Source of the DNA: CATQHW01 sp965243545
Lineage (GTDB): Bacteria > Spirochaetota > Spirochaetia > SZUA-6 > Bin103
NCBI GenBank assembly: GCA_965243545.1
Contig: OZ251573.1
Location: 1,240,001-1,304,000 of the forward strand
DNA: 64,000 bases
Reading direction: 5' to 3'
Program-made: the position numbers and the translations under genes
Notes under the pieces: model-generated
The model's database searches: none
The model's input: the letters and a program-made list of their open reading frames with translations, nothing else
What the model was told of the DNA's origin: nothing
Part shown: positions 18,866-27,534 of the stretch, one piece after another
How the letters are laid out: each line of letters starts with the position of its first letter
Numbering within the stretch: the first letter of the stretch is position 1

Positions 18866-21800
18866 TCAAGGAGACCGTCCCGCGGGCGGCCTTTCCAAGA
18901 GGTTTTCATTTACAGGGAGGGCGGCTTCGAGGGTGGTGATTTCTTTGGGGGTGAGGTCGTAGAGGGAGTAGACGGCTTGGTCGATGCGATGTTGGAGGGC
19001 GGACGTGTCGGCGGCGGGGTCGGCTTGCTTGGCGGTCTGGATTTGCTCGGCGAGGGCGGCGATGCCCTGCTTGGTGGTCTCGGCGGCGGGGGCGATGGGC
19101 GTGCGCACCATTTTGACGGTGAAGAATCTCATGTCGCCGCCGTCGAATGGGTCGTCCAGGCACGGAAGGGCGAGACGAAAGTAGAAGTCGAGCAATTTCG
19201 AGTTCAAGATGGCGAGCAGGTAGGCGTCGTCGGACGGAATGACGAAGCACGTATCGGCCGTGAGAAAGTTCCGGCGGTCGAGCATTGCGCGCATCGCCGT
19301 TCCGATGTTGGTGTAAATGATCTTGGGTTGGTCGAAGGCGCGGTAGTAGGCGGTGTTGGCTTGGAGCTCGAACCACCGGTAAGTGCCAGGTGCGCGTCCG
19401 CGTTTCGCTCCGCGGGTGCGTTTGGGCTCCAGGTCGGGACGGAACCTCGACAGGTGCGCTTCGATCGCGGGATACCGTTCGATCGGGGTGCCGCGCCGCG
19501 AGAAGATGACATGCAGGTCGGCCCATTCGGTCCGCCAGCGGCGCACGTCCCGGCCGCGCAGCCACGGACGGATCAAGTCGGCGCTCTTTGGGTCGGCGGC
19601 GATCAAGCGATTGCTGGTTTCGGTGTCGATCACGAACGCGTCGTTCAGACCGGTCACGATCCCACGATATAGCTGCCCGTTCACGTACTCGCCGAGCGGT
19701 TGGCCGGCGGCTTCGATCTTGGCGCGTATTTGCTGCCACTCCGGGGGCGCCAGGGACCAACCGGCGTCGGCCAAGTCGGTCACCCGCATGGTAAAGCCGC
19801 GGCGGTCCAGGTAGCCGGCGGGGTCAACAGTCTCTGCGCCGGCAGCGCCGCGCACGGTCGCGGCCCGGAACGTGCCCTGCCGCACCCGGTCGGCCAGCAC
19901 GATGCAGGGGCGCACGGTGGCGTCGAAGGTGCCGGTGCGCCCCAGGTCCAGGAGCAGGCGCGGGGAGGCGTGCTCCTTCAGGAACGCCCGTAGCTGCTGC
20001 CCGTAGTCGGCGCGCATGAACTTGTTGGATGTGATGAAGCAGAGCAGGCCGCCGGTCCGCAGCAGGTCGGCGCCGCGGCGAAAGAAGTAGGTATACAGGT
20101 CCGCAGTGCCGCGAAAGAAATCGCCGTAGGCGGCGCGCAGCCGCGCCTTGCCGGGTATCTTCTCACCGCGCACGTAGGGCGGATTGCCGATCACTACGTC
20201 GAAGCCGTCGGCGACGCCGAACATCCACTCCGCGTCGAACCACGCCGCGCTCGCGTTCTGGTGGTACGGGTCCCAGTGGGCTACCGCCGCGGCGGTCTCT
20301 TGCGGGAAGCCAAGGTCCTTGAGCACGCCGGCCAACGCCGCGCGGAGCTCGTCATCCCGTTTGCGCAGGTCGAGCTTCTCCTGCCGGGTGCGCGCGTTGA
20401 AGTAGCCCTCGCGCACGCGGCGCAAGTGGGACTCGATCGGCTTGATCAGGTCCGTTCCCAGTTCTCCGTTGGCGGCGCCGTCGGCTTGCAGCCCGATCAG
20501 GGTGTCGGCGGCGACGAAGCGGGTCTCCAGGTTGGGCAGCGGGCGGATACCGTAGTTGTCGGCGGCGTCGGCGTTGGCGCGCTGCTCGACCACCAGCGAG
20601 ATGAAGAAGCGCAGCTTGGCGATCTGGCAGGCGACCGGCTGCACGTCGACGCCGAAGATTCCGTTCTGGATCAGATAGAGCTTGCGCCCGAAGTCGGAGT
20701 CCCGGTAGGTCTGGAACGTATGGCTGATCTCCTGCAACTCGCGGTTGCGCGCCTGCTCGTCGTCCATGTCGAACGCCGCTCCCGCACGGCCGGCTGCGCG
20801 CTCCTTCTGGTACTCCTCCCAATGCCGGTTGTCGGGATCGAGGCGGCGCAACGCCAGCGTCAGCTTGTGCAGCACGCCCATCGGAAACGCGCCGGAACCG
20901 ACCGCAGGGTCCAGAATCCGCAACTCCGCGATGGCGCGCACCACGGTGCGCCGCTCCTCCGGCTCGAACAGCTCACCGGCGTCGGCGGCGGAATCCGCGT
21001 AGTCGAGCAGATAGCCGAGCCGCTCGCGCCACCACTCCGCGTCCCCGTCCGCCGGCGCGGTCCGCCTGGCCAGCGCCGTCGCCAGTGACTCGTCGACCAT
21101 GTAGTCCACCACGTGGCGCGGCGTGTAGTAGGAGCCGGTCTGCTTGCGCGCGGTATCTCGCGTCTCCGGGTTGTAGGCGGCCAGCAGATTCTCGAACACG
21201 CGGCCCAACAGCTCCGGGTCGAGCGCCACGTCCTGATCCAGCGGAGTGTTCTCCTCCACCGTGAACTTGTAGCGGCGGAACAGCGGAAACAGGCCCCGGT
21301 CCTCGTCGAAGAAGATCGCCGCCGGCACCCTCAGATCGCGGCCCTGCGTATCGACGTTGTCGGTAAAGGCGTCGATGCGTCGGCCGCCTTCTCCGCGCGC
21401 TTCGTAGTCGTCCAGGCAGTCGAACAGGCCGCCGTCGACGAACGGGACCGCGGCGAGCAGACGCAGGAAGGCGTCGGGATCGCTCAGCAGATCGCGGTAG
21501 CGGTACTTGTTGAAGTCGCGGTGGCTGTCGCGGTCCCGGGCGCTGAACGCGCGCTTGCCGATCTCGGTATTGAGGGTGGCAAAGAACAGGTTTTGCAGCA
21601 CGGCGCGGTAGTAGTCGGTGCGCTCCGGCGCGTGGTTCCCGAGCGCGGCGCGGGCGAACTCCTCGTCGAACAGATCGTCCGGCACCAAGTCCTTCTCTCT
21701 GAGGAACCAGATGAACAGGAGGCGGGTGATCAACCGGATCACGTGGCGCTCGGCATTGCCCGGCCCCGCGCCGTCGTCCGGGAAGCCGCAGGCTGCGACG

Positions 21801-22504
21801 GCGAACTCGAACCAGGCGAACAGATCGCGGTAGAAGCGCCGGTTGAGCGCGTCGGCGTCGAGCGCCCGCTCCCAGGCCCGGTGCAACTCATCGAAGCTGC
21901 GGACGTCCAAGCGATCCCGTATCGCCGGCAGGGCGAGCTCGGCGAGCGCGTCGAGATGCGCGCGGTGCGGGTCGGCGGCGCGGATGTCCTTGATCAGCGT
22001 CACCTTCTCCAGCACGTCGCGTTCGACGTCGAGCCGGTGGGCGTGGCGCCCGACGGCCGCCAGCGTCACGGTCGCGCCGTGCCGGAACAGCATGATGGAC
22101 GGCATCAGGTAGCGGCGGTTGACCACGCGCGTCATGTCGGCGAGCTGCGTGCGGGAGTAACGCCGGCCGGCATCCGCCCGGAGCTCGACGGCGATGAACA
22201 GAAACGACTCGATGCGGCCCCGGTCGAAGTGGCCGATGAGGCCCGGCTGGCCGGTGATCTCGTCCTCGGTGACCTGGAACACGATCTGCGCGGACCGCCA
22301 ATCGTCGAGCAAGCCGCGCTCCCGGCCGGTCAGCGCCCGCGCCGCCTCCATGTCGGCGCGGATACCGGCGAGCTCGTCCTCCTCCCCGGTTCGGTCGCTG
22401 CGATAGCCGAGCGCGCCGAGCAGCGCGGCGGCGGACTCGTGCAGCGGCGCGGCGCCGGCGAAGCCGGCCAGCGCGGTGCGCAACGCCTCCCGCAGCTCAG
22501 CCAT
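18866..22504 (-). CDS. Type IIG restriction-modification protein, Eco57I-like N6-adenine methylase
   Basis: This is a large single-chain enzyme of about 1212 aa. The methyltransferase core has LRILDPAVGSGAFPMGVLHK (SAM-binding motif I) and FDVVIGNPPYVRGEK (catalytic NPPY) in the middle. A TaqI-like specificity region follows (YVNGQLYRGIVTGLNDAFV, then LLAILNSKLLDFYFRL near the C-terminus). The N-terminal 300 residues (FIAVELRADAGRRYSRTQLA and later) probably hold the nuclease part, but I could not assign a PD-(D/E)XK motif with certainty. No separate endonuclease gene is adjacent, which fits a IIG enzyme. I place the start at the ATG 22502-22504 (MAELREALRT); a 31-aa arginine-rich upstream extension is open but unlikely. 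Confidence 0.85.
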   Translation of the reverse strand: MAELREALRTALAGFAGAAPLHESAAALLGALGYRSDRTGEEDELAGIRADMEAARALTGRERGLLDDWRSAQIVFQVTEDEITGQPGLIGHFDRGRIESFLFIAVELRADAGRRYSRTQLADMTRVVNRRYLMPSIMLFRHGATVTLAAVGRHAHRLDVERDVLEKVTLIKDIRAADPHRAHLDALAELALPAIRDRLDVRSFDELHRAWERALDADALNRRFYRDLFAWFEFAVAACGFPDDGAGPGNAERHVIRLITRLLFIWFLREKDLVPDDLFDEEFARAALGNHAPERTDYYRAVLQNLFFATLNTEIGKRAFSARDRDSHRDFNKYRYRDLLSDPDAFLRLLAAVPFVDGGLFDCLDDYEARGEGGRRIDAFTDNVDTQGRDLRVPAAIFFDEDRGLFPLFRRYKFTVEENTPLDQDVALDPELLGRVFENLLAAYNPETRDTARKQTGSYYTPRHVVDYMVDESLATALARRTAPADGDAEWWRERLGYLLDYADSAADAGELFEPEERRTVVRAIAELRILDPAVGSGAFPMGVLHKLTLALRRLDPDNRHWEEYQKERAAGRAGAAFDMDDEQARNRELQEISHTFQTYRDSDFGRKLYLIQNGIFGVDVQPVACQIAKLRFFISLVVEQRANADAADNYGIRPLPNLETRFVAADTLIGLQADGAANGELGTDLIKPIESHLRRVREGYFNARTRQEKLDLRKRDDELRAALAGVLKDLGFPQETAAAVAHWDPYHQNASAAWFDAEWMFGVADGFDVVIGNPPYVRGEKIPGKARLRAAYGDFFRGTADLYTYFFRRGADLLRTGGLLCFITSNKFMRADYGQQLRAFLKEHASPRLLLDLGRTGTFDATVRPCIVLADRVRQGTFRAATVRGAAGAETVDPAGYLDRRGFTMRVTDLADAGWSLAPPEWQQIRAKIEAAGQPLGEYVNGQLYRGIVTGLNDAFVIDTETSNRLIAADPKSADLIRPWLRGRDVRRWRTEWADLHVIFSRRGTPIERYPAIEAHLSRFRPDLEPKRTRGAKRGRAPGTYRWFELQANTAYYRAFDQPKIIYTNIGTAMRAMLDRRNFLTADTCFVIPSDDAYLLAILNSKLLDFYFRLALPCLDDPFDGGDMRFFTVKMVRTPIAPAAETTKQGIAALAEQIQTAKQADPAADTSALQHRIDQAVYSLYDLTPKEITTLEAALPVNENLLERPPAGRSP

Positions 22505-22855
22505 CGGCGTCCGCCTTGGCCTCGGCCTCGGTATCCGCTTCCGCACCGCGTCCAGCGCCGGGTGGCGGCGCTGCCGCGGCGGAATGTCTCGATTCACATC
22601 GATGTGTCGCCCCGGGTCGCCGGCTCTCGCCGCCTCGGTCTTCTCTCATGGCGCCGAGATCGCCTTCCCAGAGACCGGAACCTGCCAGCGAGAGAATCCG
22701 GCCCGCCTTGACGTGGCGCACGGACTCGTGAAGAGCCCGGTGAACGTCCATGCGCAGATGATACCCGCCATCTGCGCCCCGCACCAGCCTATCCAAGCAA
22801 TAGCCCTCGTTGATCCCGGCGCAATTGCACAACCGATGTCTGTCCCGGACGCCCG

Positions 22856-24412
22856 TCAGCCGGCGGCCACCTCGAAGGCGGTGACGTTGCGCGTCTGGCG
22901 GCTGAACTCCACGCCGATCAGGTGGATCGGTTCGCCCCGGCCCCGGTACTTGGCGGCGTAGTCCCGCGCTTGCAACTGCGCCAGCGCGGCCCCTTCCCCC
23001 GCCTGCTCCGTCACCTTGAACTCGAACAGGTACACCTGCCCGCCGGTCCGCACCGCCATGTCCAGCCGCCCGCTGCTGCTCGAATCCTCCACCGTGATCT
23101 CATACCCCAGCGCCGCGAGGTAGGAGTAGAACACGCTGGCGTAGTAGCCCTCGTAGCGCGCAATGTCGTTGTTGACGTGCCATTCATACGGAATGCTCGC
23201 AAAGAAGGCGTGGAACAGCTCCCGCATTCCCGCCCAATCGGCGGCTTTCAGCAGACGCGATAGACGTATTCTGTTCGCCGTCTGCTCCGGGGCGTCCGGC
23301 GCCAAGCGGCGCAACAGCACCCGGTTCAGGCTCTGCCGCACTTCCCGGTTCGGATAACCGAGCCGAAACACCTGCTCCCCGTCCAGGTCCTCCTCCTCCG
23401 TGATCGTCAGATAGCCGGTCTGGAACAGCAGCGCGTGGGTGCCTATGTGCTCCACGTCGAACGCGGACAGCAGGTCCTCGGTACCGACCATGTCGGCAAG
23501 CGAAACGGTGGAGACCTGCCGCTCGAACAGCGTGTCGACCAGGAACGCCGGCGACCCCGTCTCGAACCAGTGGGCGGCGAACTCGCGGCTGTCGAACAGC
23601 AGCAGCACGTCAAACGGGTTGTACACCTTCTCATCGCCGCGCCAGCAGTAGCCGTTGTACCACTCACGGATGCGCTCGCGGTCCAGCCCGGGCAGCTCCG
23701 GGGCGAACACGGTGTCCAGGTCTTCCTCGGTGTAGCCGCAGATCGCGGAGTAGCGCCCGTCCAGCGTGAGGTCGGTGAGGTTGTTGAGCTGCGAGAACAG
23801 GTTCGCCTTGGAGAACTTGCTCACCCCGGTCAGGAAGGTGAAGCGCACGTGCGCCTCGTTGTCCTTGATCGCGCCGTAGAGGCCGCGCAGGAAGTCGCGG
23901 TTGGCCCGCGCCACCTCGGGCGTTTCCAGCGCGTCCAGGATCGGCTTGTCGTACTCGTCCACCAGCACCGCCACCCGCTGCCCGGTCTGCCGGTGCAGTG
24001 CCCGCAGCAGACGGCGCAGGCGCGCCGGGCCGCGTACCACGCGGGGCTCGATGCCCGCCGCCGCCTCCAGCTCCTCCAACTGCAGCGCCACGTCCTCGAT
24101 CAGGAATTCGGGGTCGTTGAAATTGTCGCCGCCGAAGCTGAGCCGCACCACCGGATGGCGCTGCGACCAGTCATGGCGTCCGTGGATATGGAGTCCCTTG
24201 AACAACGCCTCGCTGCCCTCGAACAGCTCCTTCAGCGTGTCCAGAAACAGGCTCTTGCCGAACCGCCGCGGGCGCGACAGGAAGTAGTGCTTGCCTTTGG
24301 CGAGCAGACGTTCGACGTAGGGCGTCTTGTCCACGTAGTAGCAGTTCTCCTCCCGCAACTCGCGGAAGGTCTGGATGCCGGTGGGCAGCCTGCGCCGGAC
24401 CATCGACTTCAT
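22856..24412 (-). CDS. AAA-ATPase-like protein with C-terminal PD-(D/E)XK domain (DUF1703 type)
   Basis: This protein of about 518 aa begins LPTGIQTFRELREENCYYVD and continues KTPYVERLLAKGKHYFLSRP-RRFGKS. This is the AAA-ATPase-like pattern in which RRFGKSL acts as the P-loop. VAVLVDEYDKPI is the Walker B-like block and FLTGVSKFSKANLFS the sensor region. The C-terminus has a PD-(D/E)XK-like core: GRLDMAVRTGGQVYLFEFKV. Members are common and often multicopy in host-associated bacteria; their function is unclear and they are sometimes linked to mobile elements. The start is taken at ATG 24410-24412. The gene is divergent from the XRE-ImmA gene, sharing a 133-bp region. Confidence 0.8.
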   Translation of the reverse strand: MKSMVRRRLPTGIQTFRELREENCYYVDKTPYVERLLAKGKHYFLSRPRRFGKSLFLDTLKELFEGSEALFKGLHIHGRHDWSQRHPVVRLSFGGDNFNDPEFLIEDVALQLEELEAAAGIEPRVVRGPARLRRLLRALHRQTGQRVAVLVDEYDKPILDALETPEVARANRDFLRGLYGAIKDNEAHVRFTFLTGVSKFSKANLFSQLNNLTDLTLDGRYSAICGYTEEDLDTVFAPELPGLDRERIREWYNGYCWRGDEKVYNPFDVLLLFDSREFAAHWFETGSPAFLVDTLFERQVSTVSLADMVGTEDLLSAFDVEHIGTHALLFQTGYLTITEEEDLDGEQVFRLGYPNREVRQSLNRVLLRRLAPDAPEQTANRIRLSRLLKAADWAGMRELFHAFFASIPYEWHVNNDIARYEGYYASVFYSYLAALGYEITVEDSSSSGRLDMAVRTGGQVYLFEFKVTEQAGEGAALAQLQARDYAAKYRGRGEPIHLIGVEFSRQTRNVTAFEVAAG

Positions 24413-24491
24413 CTTACCGGGGCGCCGGCGGGCCGCGCCACCATGCGGGCGCCTCACCGCCGCCGGGCGCAATCGACAAGCGACCGGGAGG

Positions 24492-24522
24492 TTGTCATTT
24501 TTGCGTATCATGAGTATATGAT
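24492..24522 (+). promoter_or_regulatory. Promoter with overlapping palindrome upstream of the XRE-ImmA gene
   Basis: TTGTCA (24492-24497) and TATATG (24515-24520) have a 17-nt spacer. An inverted repeat ATCAT-GAGTAT-ATGAT (24507-24522) covers the -10 box. Its place suits an operator for the XRE protein encoded just downstream, which would then repress itself. Confidence 0.45.
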
Positions 24523-24545
24523 CACCGGGAGAAGACGATGCAGGG

Positions 24546-25676
24546 GTGGACCGCATGGCTGAGACCTGCATAGCCGCCAACGTCGCCCGGCTGCGGCTGG
24601 ACCGTCAGCTCACGCAGGCGGGGCTTGCCGGGAAGGCGGGGCTGTCGCGGGTCGCGGTGGGCAAGATCGAGCGGTGGGAGGTGATCCCGCAGGCGCGAAC
24701 GCTGTACGCGCTGGCCAAGGCGCTGGGGGCGCCGGTCGGCGAGTTGGTCACGCCGGTGCGGCGCCTGGAGAGTGTGCGCTTTCGCGCCCGGAAGCGCGTC
24801 CACGCCCGTGAGCAGATCCTGGCCCAGGTATCGACGTGGCTCGACGCCTACTGCGCGCTGGAGGTCGATCTCGGCGAGGGCCTGCAGTTCGAGGTCGACT
24901 CGCCGTCTGATCCGGAAGCGGCCGCCCAAGCCGCGCGCAGAGCGTTCCGGCTCCCGACCCACCAGCCGGTGCAGGACATCTGCGGCGTGCTAGAACAGCA
25001 CGGCGTCAAGGTGCTGCTGCTGGATACTCAGCGCGACTCGTTCTTCGGGTTGAGCGTCGGCCCCGCGGACGGCGGCCCGGCGGTGGTGGTGAATACCTGG
25101 GACCGGATTTCCGTGGAGCGATGGATCTTCACGGCCGCCCATGAGCTCGGCCATCTGTTGCTGCACCCTGGCGACTACCGGCGGGACGCCACCGACATCC
25201 GGGAGCCGGTGGAACACGAGGCGGACGAGTTCGCCAGTCAGTTCCTGATGCCGGAGGACGCGTTCTCGGAAGCGTGGGACCGGACCGAGGGCCTTTCGCT
25301 ACTCGTGCGCGTGTTGAAGGTAAAGCGTCTGTTCCGTGTAAGTTACAAGACCGTGCTCTACCGCTTGGTCGAATCCGGGCGCAGAACGAACGACGTCTGG
25401 GGAGCGTTCCAGGTCCAACACAGCCGGCGCTATGGGCGTACGCTGCGGAAGGCGGACGAGCCGGACGCTCTGAAACACAGCGAGTTCGCCTGGCAATGGG
25501 GCCGCTCGGGGGAGCCGGACGGCCTCTCCCGGCACGACTTCGTGGAAGACCGACTGTCGAGGCTCGTGCGCAGGGCGCTGCAGGAAGGGGTCATCTCCCT
25601 GGGACGCGGCGCCGAAATCCTGGAGCTCAGTCGGGAGGACATGCGGCTGCGCATCCGTGAGTGGGCGACCGGTTGA
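24546..25676 (+). CDS. XRE-family HTH regulator fused to ImmA/IrrE metallopeptidase
   Basis: This protein of about 376 aa has an N-terminal helix-turn-helix (about residues 10-65, LTQAGLAGKAGLSRVAVGKI) and a zinc metallopeptidase domain with FTAAHELGHLLLHPGD (HExxH as HELGH, about 195-210). The downstream acidic ligand is in EHEADEFASQFLMPEDAF. ImmA/IrrE enzymes typically cleave or inactivate a repressor in response to DNA damage or phage entry. Here both functions are in one chain, as in many COG2856 proteins. The start could be GTG 24546 or ATG 24555; the latter has AGGGG at good spacing. A palindrome over its promoter suggests self-regulation. Confidence 0.87.
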   Translation: MDRMAETCIAANVARLRLDRQLTQAGLAGKAGLSRVAVGKIERWEVIPQARTLYALAKALGAPVGELVTPVRRLESVRFRARKRVHAREQILAQVSTWLDAYCALEVDLGEGLQFEVDSPSDPEAAAQAARRAFRLPTHQPVQDICGVLEQHGVKVLLLDTQRDSFFGLSVGPADGGPAVVVNTWDRISVERWIFTAAHELGHLLLHPGDYRRDATDIREPVEHEADEFASQFLMPEDAFSEAWDRTEGLSLLVRVLKVKRLFRVSYKTVLYRLVESGRRTNDVWGAFQVQHSRRYGRTLRKADEPDALKHSEFAWQWGRSGEPDGLSRHDFVEDRLSRLVRRALQEGVISLGRGAEILELSREDMRLRIREWATG

Positions 25677-25814
25677 TAACCGTCATTCGCGCCCCGCGCC
25701 CGGCCGTGAGGCGGTCGTCGGCCGCCGGGTTCCAGTCGGCGAGACTTCCTCCGGCCTCAGCACCCACTTGATTCGGGAGCCTTATCGTGGTACACCCAAG
25801 CGCGGAAAGAAATC

Positions 25815-26042
25815 ATGCAATCGAAGACCACCATGATAAGCGTTGCCGTCGATCCTACGGACTTTGAACAGATCGAGCAGCTGGCGGCGAGACGAGGCGT
25901 ATCGCTTTCGATGGTTGCGTGCCATCTCATCAAGGAGGCGCTGATGATGGATGAGGATCAGGCGCTGGCGCGGCTGGCCGCTGAGCGCGAAGCCACGTTG
26001 CGGAATGACACAACGCTATCGCACGAGGAGGTCTGGGACTGA
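25815..26042 (+). CDS. Ribbon-helix-helix-like antitoxin (75 aa)
   Basis: MQSKTTMISVAVDPTDFEQI is followed by EQLAARRGVSLSMVACHLIK-EALMM, a strand-helix-helix layout of a CopG/Arc-like DNA-binding dimer. The acidic C-terminal tail ends LSHEEVWD, as in RelB/DinJ-type antitoxins that bind a toxin. GGAAAGAAATC precedes the ATG. No intact toxin gene follows on the same strand; instead a RelE-like fragment lies just downstream on the opposite strand. Confidence 0.6.
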   Translation: MQSKTTMISVAVDPTDFEQIEQLAARRGVSLSMVACHLIKEALMMDEDQALARLAAEREATLRNDTTLSHEEVWD

Positions 26043-26055
26043 AACGCGCGACCGA

Positions 26056-26208
26056 TCACCCGCTTCGTTTCTCCGCTCGCTGGTAGATGTGTTTTCGGTG
26101 GCCGATCGCCAAGATCGTGACAGTCCGATTGTCAATCTTCAACGACAACACTTTACCCATCACGGGCCCCGTTCGTCTCTCGTCTCTCAAGGAGACCGTC
26201 CCGTACAT
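26056..26208 (-). pseudogene. Truncated RelE/ParE-like toxin fragment
   Basis: The minus-strand frame ends KVLSLKIDNRTVTILAIGHR followed by KHIYQRAEKRSG and a stop. The pattern (V)TIL-x-IGHR-x-x-(I/V)Y is the C-terminal strand of RelE/ParE toxins. The rest of the fold is missing upstream, so this is a remnant of about 50 residues. It faces the antitoxin gene at 25815-26042, so the pair does not form a normal operon. Confidence 0.45.
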
Positions 26209-26251
26209 CCGATATTGAAGTGAGGGAGGGGCAAGCCACCGTGATCGAAGC

Positions 26252-27514
26252 ATGACCGGGCCTTTCGGCATCGGCATCCGGGGGGCCGTGCTGGTGATCG
26301 CGGCCCTGGCCTTGGCGGCGCCGGCGGCGGTCGGCTCCGAGTCCGCCGGCCAGCGGCGGTTCGATGAGGTGCGCGCGCTCTGGGTGGTGCGCTACGCGCT
26401 GCATAGCCCGGAGGCGGTGCGGGAGATGGTCGCTGACGCGGCGGCCAGCGGCTTCAACACGCTGCTGGTGCAGGTGCGCGGGCGCGCCGATGCCCTGTAC
26501 TCCTCCAGCCTCGAGCCCCGCGCCGAGCTGCTGCCCGGCGATCCGCCGTTCGATCCGCTGCAGATCGTCATCGACGCGGCGCGCGCGCGCGGTCTGGCCG
26601 TGCACGCCTGGGTCAACACGCACCTGGTCTGGGGGCCCGTCGATCCCCCGCGCAGCCCCGCTCACCTGGTGAACGCCCATCCCGACTGGCTGGCGGTACC
26701 GCGCAGCCTGGGGCGCGAACTCTACGACCGCGACCCGCGCGACCCCGCCTTCCTGCGCCTGCTCACCCGGCACGCCCGCGTCAACACCGCCCGGTTCGAG
26801 GGCCTGTACTCAAGCCCGTCGCATCCACAGGTGCAGGAACGGGTAGAGGCGGTCTGGCTGGAGCTGGCCGCCAACTACGACCTGGACGGCATCCACTTCG
26901 ACTACGTGCGGCTGCCGTCCCCGGACTTCGACTACTCGCGCGGCGCGCTCGACCGGTTCCGCGCGTGGGTCCGGCCGCACGTGCCGGACGACCGCTACGC
27001 CGCCCTGGCCGCCGCGTCCGCCCGCGACCCGTTCGCGTTCACCGACGCCCTGGGCGACCTCTGGGACCAATTCCGGCGCGAGCAGGTGTCGGCGCTGGTG
27101 CGGCGCGTCTACCGCTCCGTCAAGGCGGTCTGCCCCGATCTGATCGTCTCCGCGGCGGTCAAGGCCGACCCGCACTACGCGCGCACCTACTACTTTCAGT
27201 CGTGGTGGGGCTGGCTGGCCGACGGCATCCTGGACGTGGCGGTGCCGATGGCGTACACGACCGATCCGCAGCGGTTCGCGGGCCTGGCGGAGGCGGCGCG
27301 CGCGTCGGCCCCGGCGCGCGAGCGGGTCTGGATCGGCGTCGGCGCCTACAAGAACCCGGTGGAGGCGACGCTCTGGCAGATCGAACAGGCGAGGGAGGAG
27401 GGCGTGGGCGGGGTGGTCGTGTTCGCCTACGACGCAGCCGCCAGCGCGCCGGCCGCCTCCGGGGCGCCCACGCCGCTGGAACGCATAGGCCGGGGCGCGT
27501 TCGGCAGCCCGTAG
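26252..27514 (+). CDS. Exported GHL10-family (DUF187-like) glycoside hydrolase-like protein
   Basis: This 420-aa protein has an N-terminal signal peptide (GAVLVIAALALAAPAAVGSE). A TIM-barrel pattern follows: EVRALWVVRYALHSPEAVRE, then NTLLVQVRGRADALY, HAWVNTHLVWGP, LDGIHFDYVRLPSPDFDY (barrel strand with conserved Asp) and DVAVPMAYTTDP. This is the GHL10/YngK-type family, whose members act on or near cell-wall glycans. No cell-wall anchor or carbohydrate-binding module is seen. The gene is convergent with the PhyH cluster 21 nt downstream. Confidence 0.85.
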   Translation: MTGPFGIGIRGAVLVIAALALAAPAAVGSESAGQRRFDEVRALWVVRYALHSPEAVREMVADAAASGFNTLLVQVRGRADALYSSSLEPRAELLPGDPPFDPLQIVIDAARARGLAVHAWVNTHLVWGPVDPPRSPAHLVNAHPDWLAVPRSLGRELYDRDPRDPAFLRLLTRHARVNTARFEGLYSSPSHPQVQERVEAVWLELAANYDLDGIHFDYVRLPSPDFDYSRGALDRFRAWVRPHVPDDRYAALAAASARDPFAFTDALGDLWDQFRREQVSALVRRVYRSVKAVCPDLIVSAAVKADPHYARTYYFQSWWGWLADGILDVAVPMAYTTDPQRFAGLAEAARASAPARERVWIGVGAYKNPVEATLWQIEQAREEGVGGVVVFAYDAAASAPAASGAPTPLERIGRGAFGSP

Positions 27515-27534
27515 GGGAGGGGAGCGCGGCGGGC

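Noticed and set aside
20261..22711. Plus-strand frames over the type IIG gene
   Set aside because: Low-complexity antisense shadows; the minus-strand protein has all methylase motifs.
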